Origin: Drechmeria coniospora
Taxonomy: Eukaryota > Ascomycota > Sordariomycetes > Hypocreales > Ophiocordycipitaceae
Assembly (NCBI RefSeq): GCF_001625195.1
Contig: NC_054389.1
Span: forward strand, 2,232,001-2,296,000
Reading direction: 5' to 3'
DNA: 64,000 bases
In this document: one piece after another, positions 44,838 through 55,144 of the stretch
Layout of the letters: each line of letters begins with the position of its first letter
Numbering within the stretch: position 1 is the first letter of the stretch
Notes under the pieces: model-generated
Databases searched by the model: none
What the model was told of the DNA's origin: nothing
What the model saw: only the letters and a program-made list of their open reading frames with translations
Position numbers and translations under genes: made by a program

Positions 44838-47756
44838 CTTGGCCGGGCGACGGGGGCGGAAGCCGGGTTTGGATGGAGGATGAAGGAGACAGGTTGCGGC
44901 AGTGTGGTAGGGACAGTGAGATGCGAGACGGCCAAGTAGGTGTGGACTTGCTGGCGAGCAGAATAATATTAATGTAATAATGCTTACTCCGTACCTAGTC
45001 CCGCGTCGAAGGGTCTTACCCACCTACCTTTCTAGGTTCGGTGCCAGCCTATGAGTGGGTGACAGCATTTGTGGTCCCTGCCGGTACCAATTGATCCGCT
45101 CCGAGGCCGGAGCCCGAGGCGTCCAGTCATGTCGCTGTCATCATGTCGAGGCGACCAATACGGAATCCGAACGGCAGCGGCACATGTATACACACACACC
45201 ACTTGATGCCCGTAAGTACAGTACTGTGCACGTATTCACAGTACTGCACTGCACTGTACGTACCAGAGTTGCAAGGTAATTGGTTAGCCCCTACTCGGTA
45301 CAATTTCGACAGCCAAATACCTCTGGGTACCTACGGCGTATTCAGCATACGACTGACTGACCAACCATACCGTACTTGGAGGTATTACTGCACAAATAGG
45401 AGTACGGTAGTTGCACAATTCAGTGAAGTGTAGGTAGCTGTACATGTACTAATTTCAGAGTGTGATATGCAACAATACGATGCATAAAGTATGAAGTAAT
45501 AACAGGACAAGTACAAGTACTTGCAGCACATGCATACCGTGAGTAATGTACTTGCTGTATTCATCATTTTACACCACACATGCACTTGATGTTAGCACTC
45601 CGTTAGCACTCCGTTAGCACTTCGTACTGGAGAGAGCAATAGTACCTGTACATCCACCGGCGAGCCAACTCACTCGCCGAATCGACCAAGGGATGTGGAC
45701 AAGCTCACATTGAACAGCTCCAGCCCAGCCTGGAAATGGATCATCATCGCATCTGCCCACCAGCAGGTGCCCGTGCAGTACATGCCACTCCTTGCCGCAA
45801 CCTTGCTCTTCGCACACCACTCGTCGCACGCCATACCTCGGACGTGAGACGCATACGTGCACAGAGGACTGGGAGGGGGGGGAACCGGATGACATGCCGG
45901 CGCGACAACGATCCGATTCCTACTTTGGCGCTTTGCTGGACGACGTAGATGCCTCGTGCAGTCGCGGGAGATTGTGCGGTAGTTCAAACGCCTCGTCAAT
46001 CTCATCCTCGGCTGCCCAGGATCCTCCCATCTTCTCGGTGCCTCTCGGTGCTTCGTTACCGCCTCGAAAGGGCCCTTCTTCAGGGCACCTCGTCGCGTAG
46101 GGGTGTCGGGAAGATTGGCAGCATGCTCCATGGAGCGTAGAGTTTGGGCCAGCTGTCTATCTGGCTGCCTGGCTGCCTCGGGGCAATCGGGAAAGCAGCA
46201 CGGCGCGAGGCGTGCGTCCCCAGTGAAGCCGCAGGGCAGACAGGCTGCGAGCACCTAACACGGACCGACGGCACAGACAGTTACAGTACAAGCAGCTCGC
46301 ACGTGCTCGACTTGGGTACTGCACAGCATGCATAAGTGCATCAAGTAACGCTCTGTTCGGCAATACCATGCGAAAACAACTATGATTACACGTACTCCGT
46401 ACGGAATAATTGCATGTACGGAGCATGCTATGTACTTGCAAGCTGGTTTGTACTGTACGCATAGCATGTGTGCCCATCCGTAATTGTAGGTGTATTCGCA
46501 ACATTGCTACACAGGTGTTTGCTTGTATTAATATATCATGCACAAAGTACAGTACGGAGTACTTTCGCAAGTACATGCGCAAGTGCATGTACTGTACTTG
46601 AGTGCATCGAGTGGACACATGATAGGCCAATGGCCAATGGGACTACACTAACCAAAACGGTCAGCAGCGTCGGAAATACTGTACAGTACAGTACTGTACT
46701 TGCTCCGTGCCGTAAGTATGCGATGCTCTGTAAGTAACTAATAATACTAGAAGTACAGCAGTACTTGGTCTAAGTACAGTACGGAGTAGTTGGTACAATA
46801 CTTTGTCCGAGTCCCACAGTCCGCACTCCTGCGCACGCAAGTACTTACTTGTACATGCACATTAGTCAGTGGAAGCATTGGAGAGTACTGCAAGTACAAG
46901 CACAGAGTACTGTACGTATTACTTACTTACAAACTTTACATGTACATGGTGCTTGTACTCCGTGCTTGCAGTGCGCCTACCTGCAGCAGGTGCACTTGGA
47001 GTCCGCAATAAATACTCCCTCCCCATAACGCCGCCAGGTAAGGTACTCGCTTGCACACTCGACAGCTGCTGGTCGTAGGTTTTCGATTCTGCACCAACCC
47101 TGCCGAAAGAGATCGCCGACTTCCCAACCGCCCATCGGCCACGACAACGTCCGCCGCGTACCGGCCCGACATTTACAACTCCCGTCGACGCTCTGAATTC
47201 ATCCTTGGACCCGACGACGGCGTGAGAATCGAGAGCGAATCGCGACACGAACCCTCGGTGCCAAATTCGCCGCCCGTCCGACGCTGGCTCCTTGACGTGG
47301 AGCGGACACGCCGCAGACGCCCTTCGACCCTCCTCGCAGCCGACCTCGCGGGAAATCTGGCCTCGAGCCTGCCGTCATCGCCATCCGCTTCCAGACCCTG
47401 GCCGCCGTCGTGCTCCGGAGCGAGCTGCTCGGCCTCGCCCCTCGGGACCGATCCGTTCGTCCGTCCATCCTGCCGTTGGTCCACCAGGCCGTCGACGGAG
47501 ACGCGAAGACGACGGCGAGAGCTGCCTGCGAAGCCAGAGCAACGCATCGGTTTCCGACGAGAGCGTCGAGTCGTCACGCCAGCAGGATCGGTGTCCCTGC
47601 CCCCGCACAGGCTGCCGCTCCCCTTGGCCCGCGCGGCTGCGGCAGCAACACCTGCACCTTCGACGACGCCCCATCCTCGCGTCGCGCTGCCGCCTCCTAG
47701 CCCGTCCCCCTGTGCGCGCGCGACGGTGCTCCGTTGCCCCGGAGCCTCGGACCACC
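44838..47756. repeat. 2.9-kb divergent region with a GTAC island
   Basis: 44838-45000 should hold the HIS5 promoter. 45170-45660 and 46260-47000 are GTAC islands; a GTTAGCACTCC triplication lies at 45593-45625. The 45670-46254 interval is GC-rich with a long but unrecognised minus frame. 47040-47756 is an open plus-strand leader region rich in Pro, Arg and Ser that probably includes the 5' UTR of the Gln-rich gene. Confidence 0.5.
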
Positions 47757-49485
47757 ATGTACTCGGCCAACTATGGCTTCGGTAATGGGCCCTTCAACCA
47801 GGCGGCGCAGCAGCAGCAGCAGCAGCAACCGCAACAGCAGCCGCCGCCGCAGCAAGCTCTGCAGTCGCAACCACAGCAGCAGCAGCCGCAGCAGCAACAC
47901 CAACATCAACCACAACCACCACAGCAGCAGCAGCAGCCGCAGCAGCCGCAGCAGCAGTCCCAACAGCAACCGCAACAGCAGCAGCAACATCCCCAGCAGC
48001 AGCCCGGTCCGGCCATGATGTACAATCAGCAGCAGCAGCAGCAGCAGCAGTACGCCGGCATGGGTCCTCAGCCTGGCTTCGTGCCCGGTCCAAATCCTCA
48101 GATGATGCAGGGGATGCCGGCGGGGATGATGCAGAACCCGGCAATGGCCACCAACGGACAGAGCAAGTCATGCGTCGAGGCAAAACGGCTTCTGGACCAT
48201 CCGCTGACCTTTGATTCGTTCTAGTGCCCATGTCCCCCTACGGCCAGCCGTTCCCAGGTGCCGCCTACGGCCAGATGGTGCCGCAGGGCGCGGCGCCCCA
48301 GAACTTCGCGCCCGGCGGCAACTACATGATGGCCCAGGGCATGCAGCCTTTCCCCGTCAACCAGGGCGGCATGCCCCCGCAGCAGGCCCAGGTGATGCAG
48401 CGCATGCAGGCTCAGGCCCAGGCCCAGGCGCATGCCCAGGCTCAGGCCCAGGCCCAGGCACATGCTCAGGCCCAGGCTCAGGCCCAGGCGCATGCCCAGG
48501 CCCAGGCTCAGGCTCAGGCGCATGCCCAGGCCCAGGCTCAGGCTCAAGCGCAGGCACAGGCTCAAGCGCAGGCCCAGGCGCAGCAGCAAGGACACCCCGT
48601 CATGGGTCAGTCGACGACGCCGCAGCGGCCGTCAAGCGCCCAGCAAGGCACCAACAACGGCGCGGTGCAGTCGCAATTCTCGACGCCGCAGCCCGCGTCG
48701 CAGAACCACACACCGAACAGCGCCTCCCAGCCGGCAGGCGGGGCCACGACGCCGCAAACGCCCACCTTCTCGGCCAACCACGGCGGCGTCGGCGGCGGGC
48801 CCACGATGGCGTTGGCGGCGCCCATGAGCCCCATGACCGAGTCCCGTGAGCGGGAGCGCTTCTCCCTCCTGCTGGACATCAACCACGAGCTGCTGTACGA
48901 GTCGATACAGATCCAGACGACGCAACAGGAGCTCAGGAAGGAGAACGGGGCGGCGCCGGCGGCGGGCGGGAAGGCTGGCGAGGAGGAGAACCTCTTCCAG
49001 CAGGACTACGTGCAGTAAGTCGAACGCCGGGCGTGCGGTGGAGCCCAAGATGGCTAACGGCTGTGCCCTCCAGGTGCATGCGTCGACTGCAGGCCAACCT
49101 CGCGTACATGGCGGCGTTGGCGGATCGGAAGCCGGATGTCAAGCTGCCTCCGTGCCCGGCCTACATCAGCGCGCCCCCGCTGAACCTCTCGCTGAGGCCT
49201 CGGGCGGCACCCATCGTCGGCGGTGACAGCGCGGGCGTGGGCGGCGACGGCGACCTGGACCCCGTGGCCGACCGGGCGGAGCGAGACAAGTCGATCCGAG
49301 ATCTGTACGCCCGCCTGCAGGCCGTCTTTCCCGGAATCGACCCGCGAAAGGAGCCAGCGTACGGAAAGCTGTCGGCGGGGCAGAAGCCGCCGTCGAACCT
49401 GGCCAGCCCGACGGTGCAGCAGGCGCCCCAGATGGCGAACATGCTGCCGGCACAGGCCGGCAACCTCAACCTAGGCGGCTTGTAA
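47757..49485 (+). CDS. Gln-rich SS18/SNF11-like protein, possible SWI/SNF subunit
   Basis: Exons 47757-48162, 48225-49014 and 49074-49485 encode 535 residues. The first 100 residues are dominated by Gln/Pro runs (MYSANYGFGNGPFNQAAQQQ). A Gln-Ala-(His) repeat of about 60 residues follows near residue 200. The structured part is near residues 330-420: SRERERFSLLLDINHELLYE, an acidic linker, then VQCMRRLQANLAYMAALADR, APPLNLSLRP, and IRDLYARLQAVFPGIDPRKE. The helix pair resembles the SSXT/QLQQMLDENHxLI module of SS18 and yeast Snf11, which bind the SWI/SNF ATPase; that link is inferred. Intron 1 appears to be GC-AG: a GCAAGT donor at 48163, a CGCTGACC branch and a TTCTAG acceptor join GQ to MPMSPYGQP without losing frame. 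Intron 2 is standard with a GCTAAC branch. Confidence 0.82.
48414..48592 (+). repeat. Gln-Ala-His coding minisatellite
   Basis: Imperfect CAGGCC/CAGGCT dinucleotide-codon repeat, with periodic CATGCC giving His about every 10 residues. A higher-order period of about 30 bases is visible between the CATGCC units. It lies inside exon 2 of the Gln-rich gene. Confidence 0.85.
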
Positions 49486-50541
49486 ATCGGCCATTCCGTT
49501 TGTCGGCCGTGGGCGAGGGTGCGGAGAGAGGAGAGTGAGAGAATGAGACGAGAGAGAAAAGCGGTCGGCGCCTGGGGTCATGGACGTGGGAATGTATCAT
49601 TCATCCATCATCAGCTGCGGTTAGAAGCTAGAATTCCGGATAGACTTTGGTGCGCTTCACTCGTCTCTCGTGCAATGATTCTCATCCCATTCCGTCGTAT
49701 GCCTGGTTTGTGGGTAGGTAGGTAGGTTGGTAGGTGCCTCGTTGACATGGCACAGGCCTGAATCGAGTCATCCGACACGTACAAGTGGGCGCGTGAGTTT
49801 AACGTAGGTGCTTGTGTCGGTTTGCCTGTCTGTCTGTCAGTCAGGCTGGCCATCTTGCCTTGTTGAGGCAGATACGGATGGGGACGAAGACGACAATGAA
49901 GCCGCGCCCTCTCTGCCAGCCCCCCCCCCCCCCCCCCCCACCCGACTGGCCTGGTTTGGCCGCTTCACATGAGCTTGATGGTCCAAAAGGTTATGGCCCA
50001 TCATCCATGGTCGACGGTCAACGGTCGACGGTCGAAGGCAGCATCGGCGTCTGCCCTTGGAAATCGAGCCACTCCTTGCTACCTCTGGAGGAGTATGTTT
50101 CCGGTATGTGCACGATGGAGGAGCAAAGGTTCATCTCGGGTCGGTTCATCTTGGGTCGGTACGTATCCGATCGGGCATGTATATGCTATTATCTTTGCCT
50201 TTGTACAATGTGCCGTGTTGTTAGTTGTTGACTTTCAGCCCGCCTTGATATCTTGGTTGGTCGTGGAATGATGTGGCTGAGGCGGCCCGCGCCGCCACTG
50301 TGGCACGGCGACAACTGTCATGTGTGCATGTAGATGTACAAGTCAAGTACTCAGTACGGACAGAGGACCGATTAATGTCCTATGTCATTGTCGCTCTGCT
50401 TTCGTCCGCTTCCATCGACTTTCCTGCTATTCCATCCATCCATCTCAATCGACATCTGGCGACGAGCAACCACGATCACGATCACGCCGGCAACAGCTCC
50501 TCCGCCTGGAGCACACGTTTCCGAGAGCCATCAGCCGCCCG
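49486..50541. other. 1-kb spacer with a C20 run
   Basis: 3' region of the Gln-rich gene and promoter of PDX3. A GTAGGTAGGTAGGTTGGTAGG tetranucleotide tract lies near 49714-49735, a C20 homopolymer at 49920-49939, and a GGTCAACGGTCGACGGTCGA repeat near 50013-50035. No gene. Confidence 0.5.
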
Positions 50542-51487
50542 ATGCTCTCCTCCCTCCGACGATTCGTCACCACGTCAAGCCGCAGCAGGATGGCACTCTA
50601 CAACCCCACCACCACCACCACCACTGCCGCCGCCGCCGTCGGTGCATCCTCGACTTCCTCCTCCTCCTCAGCGCCCAAACTCATCTGTGAATAATCTCTG
50701 CCTCCCTCCCCGCGTTTCCCCACACCGGCGGCCATCTGACAGGCATGCGCCCTTAGTCGCACCCGCCGGCGCCGCCGCCCACGGACAGGCGCCCCAGTTC
50801 ACGCGGGCGACGCTCGCGAAGCGTGACCTGGATCAAGCCTCGCCGATCCCGCAGTTTCACGCCTGGTTCACGGCTGCGCAGGAAGAGCACGCCGCCGCCG
50901 CCGCCTCCGGGTGCCCGACCCCCGAGACCTGCACGCTGTCGACGGCTCGCCTCCCCGACGGCCGCGTCTCCTCTCGTCTCGTCTACCTCAAGGAGCTCGA
51001 CGCCCGCGGCACCTTTGTCGTCTACTCCAACCTCGCGACCTCGCGCAAGGCCGAAGATCTGCGCTCCAATCCGAACGTTGCCCTCGTCTTCTACTGGGCC
51101 CCGCTGCAACGCCAGGTTCGCGTCGAGGGCCGCGCCCTTCGCTGCACCGCGGCCGAGAGCCAGGCCTACTTTGCCACCCGCGTCCGTGGCAGCCGCATAG
51201 GTGCCTGGGCCAGCCGCCAAAGCGAGGTGCTGCAGCCTAGCGGTGACGACGGTGACGATGGTCGGCGGCAGCTGGACGGCTGGGTCGCCGACGTCGAGAA
51301 GCGTTTCGAGGGCACCGAAGACATTCCCGTGCCCGACTTTTGGGGCGGCCTTCGCATCGAGCCCACGAGGATCGAGTTCTGGCAGGGCAGGGACAGCCGT
51401 CTGCACGACCGCTTCGTCTATGAGCGGGAGAAGGATGAGGGCGGCGACAGCAAGTGCAAGTGGAGACTCGAGAGGCTGAGTCCGTGA
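50542..51487 (+). CDS. PDX3: Pyridoxamine 5'-phosphate oxidase
   Basis: FMN enzyme that oxidises pyridoxine or pyridoxamine phosphate to pyridoxal phosphate. Exons 50542-50686 and 50757-51487 encode 291 residues. The core begins KLIFAPAGAAAHGQAPQFTR; the junction codon TTC is split by the intron. Core blocks are IPQFHAWFTAAQEEH, TCTLSTARLPDGRVSSRLVY, FVVYSNLATSRKAEDLRSNP, VALVFYWAPLQRQVRVEG, FATRVRGSRIGAWASRQSE, PDFWGGLRIEPTRIEFWQGR and LHDRFVY, ending CKWRLERLSP, the expected FMN and substrate-binding order. The first 17 residues (MLSSLRRFVTTSSRSRM) have the Arg/Ser amphipathic look of a mitochondrial presequence, and a second ATG (50590, MALYNP) would give a cytosolic form. A Thr/Ser/Ala linker follows. 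It makes the cofactor that HIS5 needs, though the two genes are not adjacent. Confidence 0.93.
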
Positions 51488-51983
51488 TGCCACTGCTTCC
51501 TCTGCCGTGAATCCGCCTCTGCTCTCCTGCATTGCTCTCGGCAGCACTGGTCTCCCACGTCACATCAAAGACTGGCGCAGCAGCGTCTTCGACTCCATGG
51601 GGAACGACGCATGTCATGAGAGTATCATGAGTGTTGTGTGTATGTACCTATGTATTCATCCATGTCATGTACGGCTGACCGACTGCGCCTGTGTCGGCCA
51701 TGAAATGGAGTCGTCTGTCTATCGACCGCTCCGCAGAGCACCGCAGGGCCGCGTCCCTGCTCCTTCTCTATCCCAACTTCCGTCATGTGCACTTTTTACC
51801 GTCCCGAAGCAGGATCAACCGTCCAGTCGCCGCCGGAGAAGGTTCCAAAACGCCAGCGCCAAAGCAGAAATGAACATGCCGAATCAAAGGCCAGACAATC
51901 CGTCGCCGCCATGCTCGCCTTCGGAAGCAGAGCTGACGACGGCTGGCGCCGCTTTTTTTTATTCCTCGCCACGCACCCGTCCG
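51488..51983. other. Convergent spacer between PDX3 and the cyclin-like gene
   Basis: 3' regions of both genes; short ORFs only, no island. A T8 run lies near 51953-51961. Confidence 0.4.
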
Positions 51984-52889
51984 TCACTCGTCGATGCCGA
52001 CACTGTCCGGAGGTGATGGCTGGCGTGCAAAGGAGTCTCCTTGCTGACCGGCCAGCTGCATGTCGACCATGGCATCCGTCAGGCAGTCCTCTTCGCACAG
52101 GGGCATGATCCTGTAGTCGAGGCTCTCCATGATGCAGCGCTCCGTCACGTTGAGCTGGTCGGCCGACCAAGAGCTCCTGCCCCAGTCCGAGCAGTAGCGC
52201 TGGGTCGTCTGCTGAGGGTCTTGGGTGAACTTGACGGCGATGACGAGGGCGGCGAGGATGATGAGCTCCGGCTTGACCGAGTCGATGTGCAGCATCTGTC
52301 GCTGGGCAGCCTGGTAGAGCGGCGGCGTCGGCGGCGGCGTGTGGGTCTGGAACGGCCGAGGGTGTTTCTCGGCGCTCGTCGTCGTGCTAGAATCCGTCTC
52401 GGCGTCCGTGCTTGCCGTTTCGCCCGGCACGACGGGGCACGAGAGTCGCCAGGCGCGGGCAAACTTGGCATCGAGGCTGTCGAGGACGCAGACGGCGAGG
52501 GCGACGACGTCGAGCGGCAGGTCGGCACGGGTGAGCATCGCCTGGACCAGGGGTACCGATGCCACGGCGAGGGAGGCCGAGGAGGGGATGAGGTTGACGA
52601 GGTGGATTGCGGGCCCTGCTCGGCCATGTCAGCAAACGAGAAGAGGCGTCGCGGCGGAGCGAAATGGGCGCGGGCACGAACCTCGAAACTTGGGATGGAG
52701 CTGTTCGCCGGCCTCGAGGCAGGAGGGTGACTGCGAGGCGGAGGACGCGTCTCTCCAGGAGGGAGGCGGCGTCGGCAGGTTCGACAGCGGTCGGTAGGTG
52801 AGGTATTCGAGGCACTCGTAGTCGTCGTCGACACCGTCACGGCCGGCGACGACAACGGGTTTCCTCTCCCGATACATGGTGGCGGTCAT
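51984..52889 (-). CDS. Cyclin-box-like regulatory protein
   Basis: Exons 52889-52682 and 52615-51984 encode 279 residues. The N-terminus (MTATMYRERKPVVVAGRDG) has a conserved-looking ECLEYLTYRPLSNLPTPPPS. The intron junction gives GPAIHLVNLIPSSASLAVAS. A helical cyclin-like region follows: VPLVQAMLTRADLPLDVVAL, CVLDSLDAKFARAWRL, an acidic/Thr-rich insertion, then VKPELIILAALVIAVKFTQD and WSADQLNVTERCIMESLDYR. The last two blocks read like helices 3-5 of a G1/Pho85-type cyclin box (AAxxIAxKF...N, then the LE/ESLDY turn). The kinase partner cannot be told. The second in-frame ATG (52877, MYRERK) is an alternative start. Confidence 0.8.
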
Positions 52890-53846
52890 TGGTTCGTGCG
52901 ACGCTTCGTCCGGTGATTTATGGACAAGGGTACGAGCCGTGGATCATGCCTATCAACGTCCGTCTCCAGAGTCCTGCTCGGCTGCCGGGGCGCGCTGGCG
53001 AGTGATGGCCGTCCGGCGGAAAGGGGGGGGGGGGGGGGGTGGTCGTGAGCGGCAGCGAATGGATTGCTCGATGGTGATTGAGGGGAGGGGCGGGCTGCAG
53101 ACGATGACGTGATGACGAGCGGCAGGCCAGGGTCGTGGGAGATGCAGCGGTCGTCCCTGGATAGGAGGATATTTTCAATGGTGATGGGGGAAGGCAGGGT
53201 TGGGAGGCGGGACGAGTTTTTGAAGGCCGATCTCGTCGATGGTGCTGGTGTATGGAGGGAGGCAGTGCAAGGCGATGAAAGATATGTATAGCAAAATACG
53301 AGACGACGGAGGGCCAGCACGAGTGCTGGGCGACCTGCCTAGGAGGACGGCGTAGGCGTCCTAGCGTACCGGGCTGGCCTACCTGCCCAAGGCCCCACGG
53401 TACGTACCCGTCGAGGCGATCGGGCTTGATACGAAGTAGCCAGAGGGTGGGGCAGGAGCGGGGCGCGACATCAACGCCCACCGCAGTTCCCTGTCTTCAG
53501 GGGAAAGAATGGCCGCTGCAGCCGCCGCCATGGCGGGGTGGACGGTGGACGGTGGGGGTTGGGGGGCACCTGCCGTGCGGTGTGGGTGGTGGGTTCGCAA
53601 GGGGCTGCACCTGCCTGCCTCGCAGCACGAGTACGTACTTGAACAAGTACATGTACTTACTTACTTGCGGTGTCGACACGCCGAGCCCTCGCAGGTGGCA
53701 CGTAGCAGGTAGTTTGGCCAGCGGTGGGTTGGTGGGCGGACGGTGATGGTCATGGTGGCGGTGGCCGCTCGCCATCCGGACGTTTGCTGCAGGAGCCCTC
53801 GGGCACGAGCATGTACATGTACACGTGCCGTATGCAAGAACCTGCA

Positions 53847-53914
53847 CACGTTGCTGTCCATGTACACGTTGCTGTCCATGTACACGTTGCCGTCCATGTG
53901 CACGTTGCCATTCA
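53847..53914. repeat. 18-bp minisatellite CACGTTGCTGTCCATGTA
   Basis: About 3.7 head-to-tail copies. Copies 1 and 2 are identical and later copies differ by single bases. Each unit contains ACGT and CATGTA, so it overlaps the GTAC-type vocabulary of the flanking island. Confidence 0.88.
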
Positions 53915-54127
53915 CGTAGTTGTGCAAGTACTCGGTACACGCTCTGTCCTTGCAGGTGTACATGTGCGTACACGTGAGGTCCGCATGGAGGCTACATGCA
54001 CATGGCCATGCTCCTACGAGCACACAGCGGCGAGGGAGCGGTGCGCTTGGGATGAGATGGGAAGCATCGAGAGCGAAGCGCCTCCCGTCTTCTCCTGCGA
54101 TCGCTTCCCTCGCGTGCACGGCATGCG

Positions 54128-54211
54128 CATCCACGGGCACGCATCCACGGGCACGCATCCACGGGCACGCATCCACGGGCACGCATCCACGGGCAGACAT
54201 CCACGGGCAGA
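54128..54211. repeat. 14-bp minisatellite CATCCACGGGCACG
   Basis: Six tandem units; the first four are exact and the last two end in AGA. Because 14 is not a multiple of 3, all frames rotate through it, which makes the Cys/Trp/Met-rich minus-strand peptides artefacts. Confidence 0.9.
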
Positions 54212-55128
54212 ACGGCCTCCGCGCCATCCGCAGTGGCCGATGTGTGGGAATACTTTTTTGCTGCGGGTACGGAGTACCAGTACATGCAACGTCCATCCGT
54301 GCAGTACAGAGTACAGAGTAGACGACACATGGACATGGCGTCACGCACTCCTCCACAAGTAGCCGTGTACATGGACATGTGCTCGCACTCGTACCCTGGC
54401 GGAGCGAGCAGTACCTGTACATCCGTGCGGCACATGCGCATCTGTACGGTCGGTACGAAGTACATGTACATCTGGGCAGCAAAAACTTGGTGCCGGCCAA
54501 GTACCAAAATTAGCGGCAAGTGCGCCATCTGTCATCGCCCCAGGCCCTGGAACGTCGGGGCGGCGGTGGTGCACCGATGGGCGGCGGGCGCTCCGTCGTT
54601 GCTACCAGAAGGCGATCCAAGACCGTCCTTGGGCTCGTCTCCGTGGCTCGAAGCCACCTTTGTTCCTGGCTTGGGCTCATGAGATAATCACAAGCTCGCT
54701 TCGATGCACGGCCATCCTTGGCCACCCTCTCGCGCGCCCATCTTTTGACCATTTCTCCGGGCGAGGCGGGCCAGGCCAGGCCAGGGCGTTGGCGAGGCAA
54801 GGAGAGGCAAGACGAGGCGCAGCTGCGATGAGGAATGAAGCAAAGGGCTCGCCGCGAGGCTTCGAATCAGTCATTCATGCATCCATGGCCATTCGGTCGA
54901 CCGCCTCGTCGTCCACCTTGGCGCGACCTTGCGTGCGAGCAGGACACGAGCCTGCGCGCAAACTAGTCATTCAATGACATTGAGGCTACCGACGTCACCA
55001 CCCAGTCAGCGCTTGACAGTGCCACCCGCAAGGGAACCGGTCGGTACGTGAGCACGCACATGTAGGGAACTGCACCTCCACTTGGTGCCATGGCCAGCAT
55101 GGCCTACGAGCGAGGCACCTGAACGGAC

Positions 55129-55144
55129 TACTCCGTACGGAGTA
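55129..55144. repeat. 16-bp perfect palindrome TACTCCGTACGGAGTA
   Basis: Same two half-words as the 18-bp palindromes but in the opposite order (TACTCCGTA then TACGGAGTA, sharing the central GTAC). Confidence 0.9.

Noticed and set aside
45670..46254. 194-residue minus-strand frame
   Set aside because: No motif, mixed composition, no promoter or splice support; treated as GC-driven open frame.
53997..54528. Cys/Trp/Met-rich peptides (ACPWMRARGCVPVD) that resemble a secreted repeat protein
   Set aside because: They arise from a 14-bp minisatellite that rotates through all frames.
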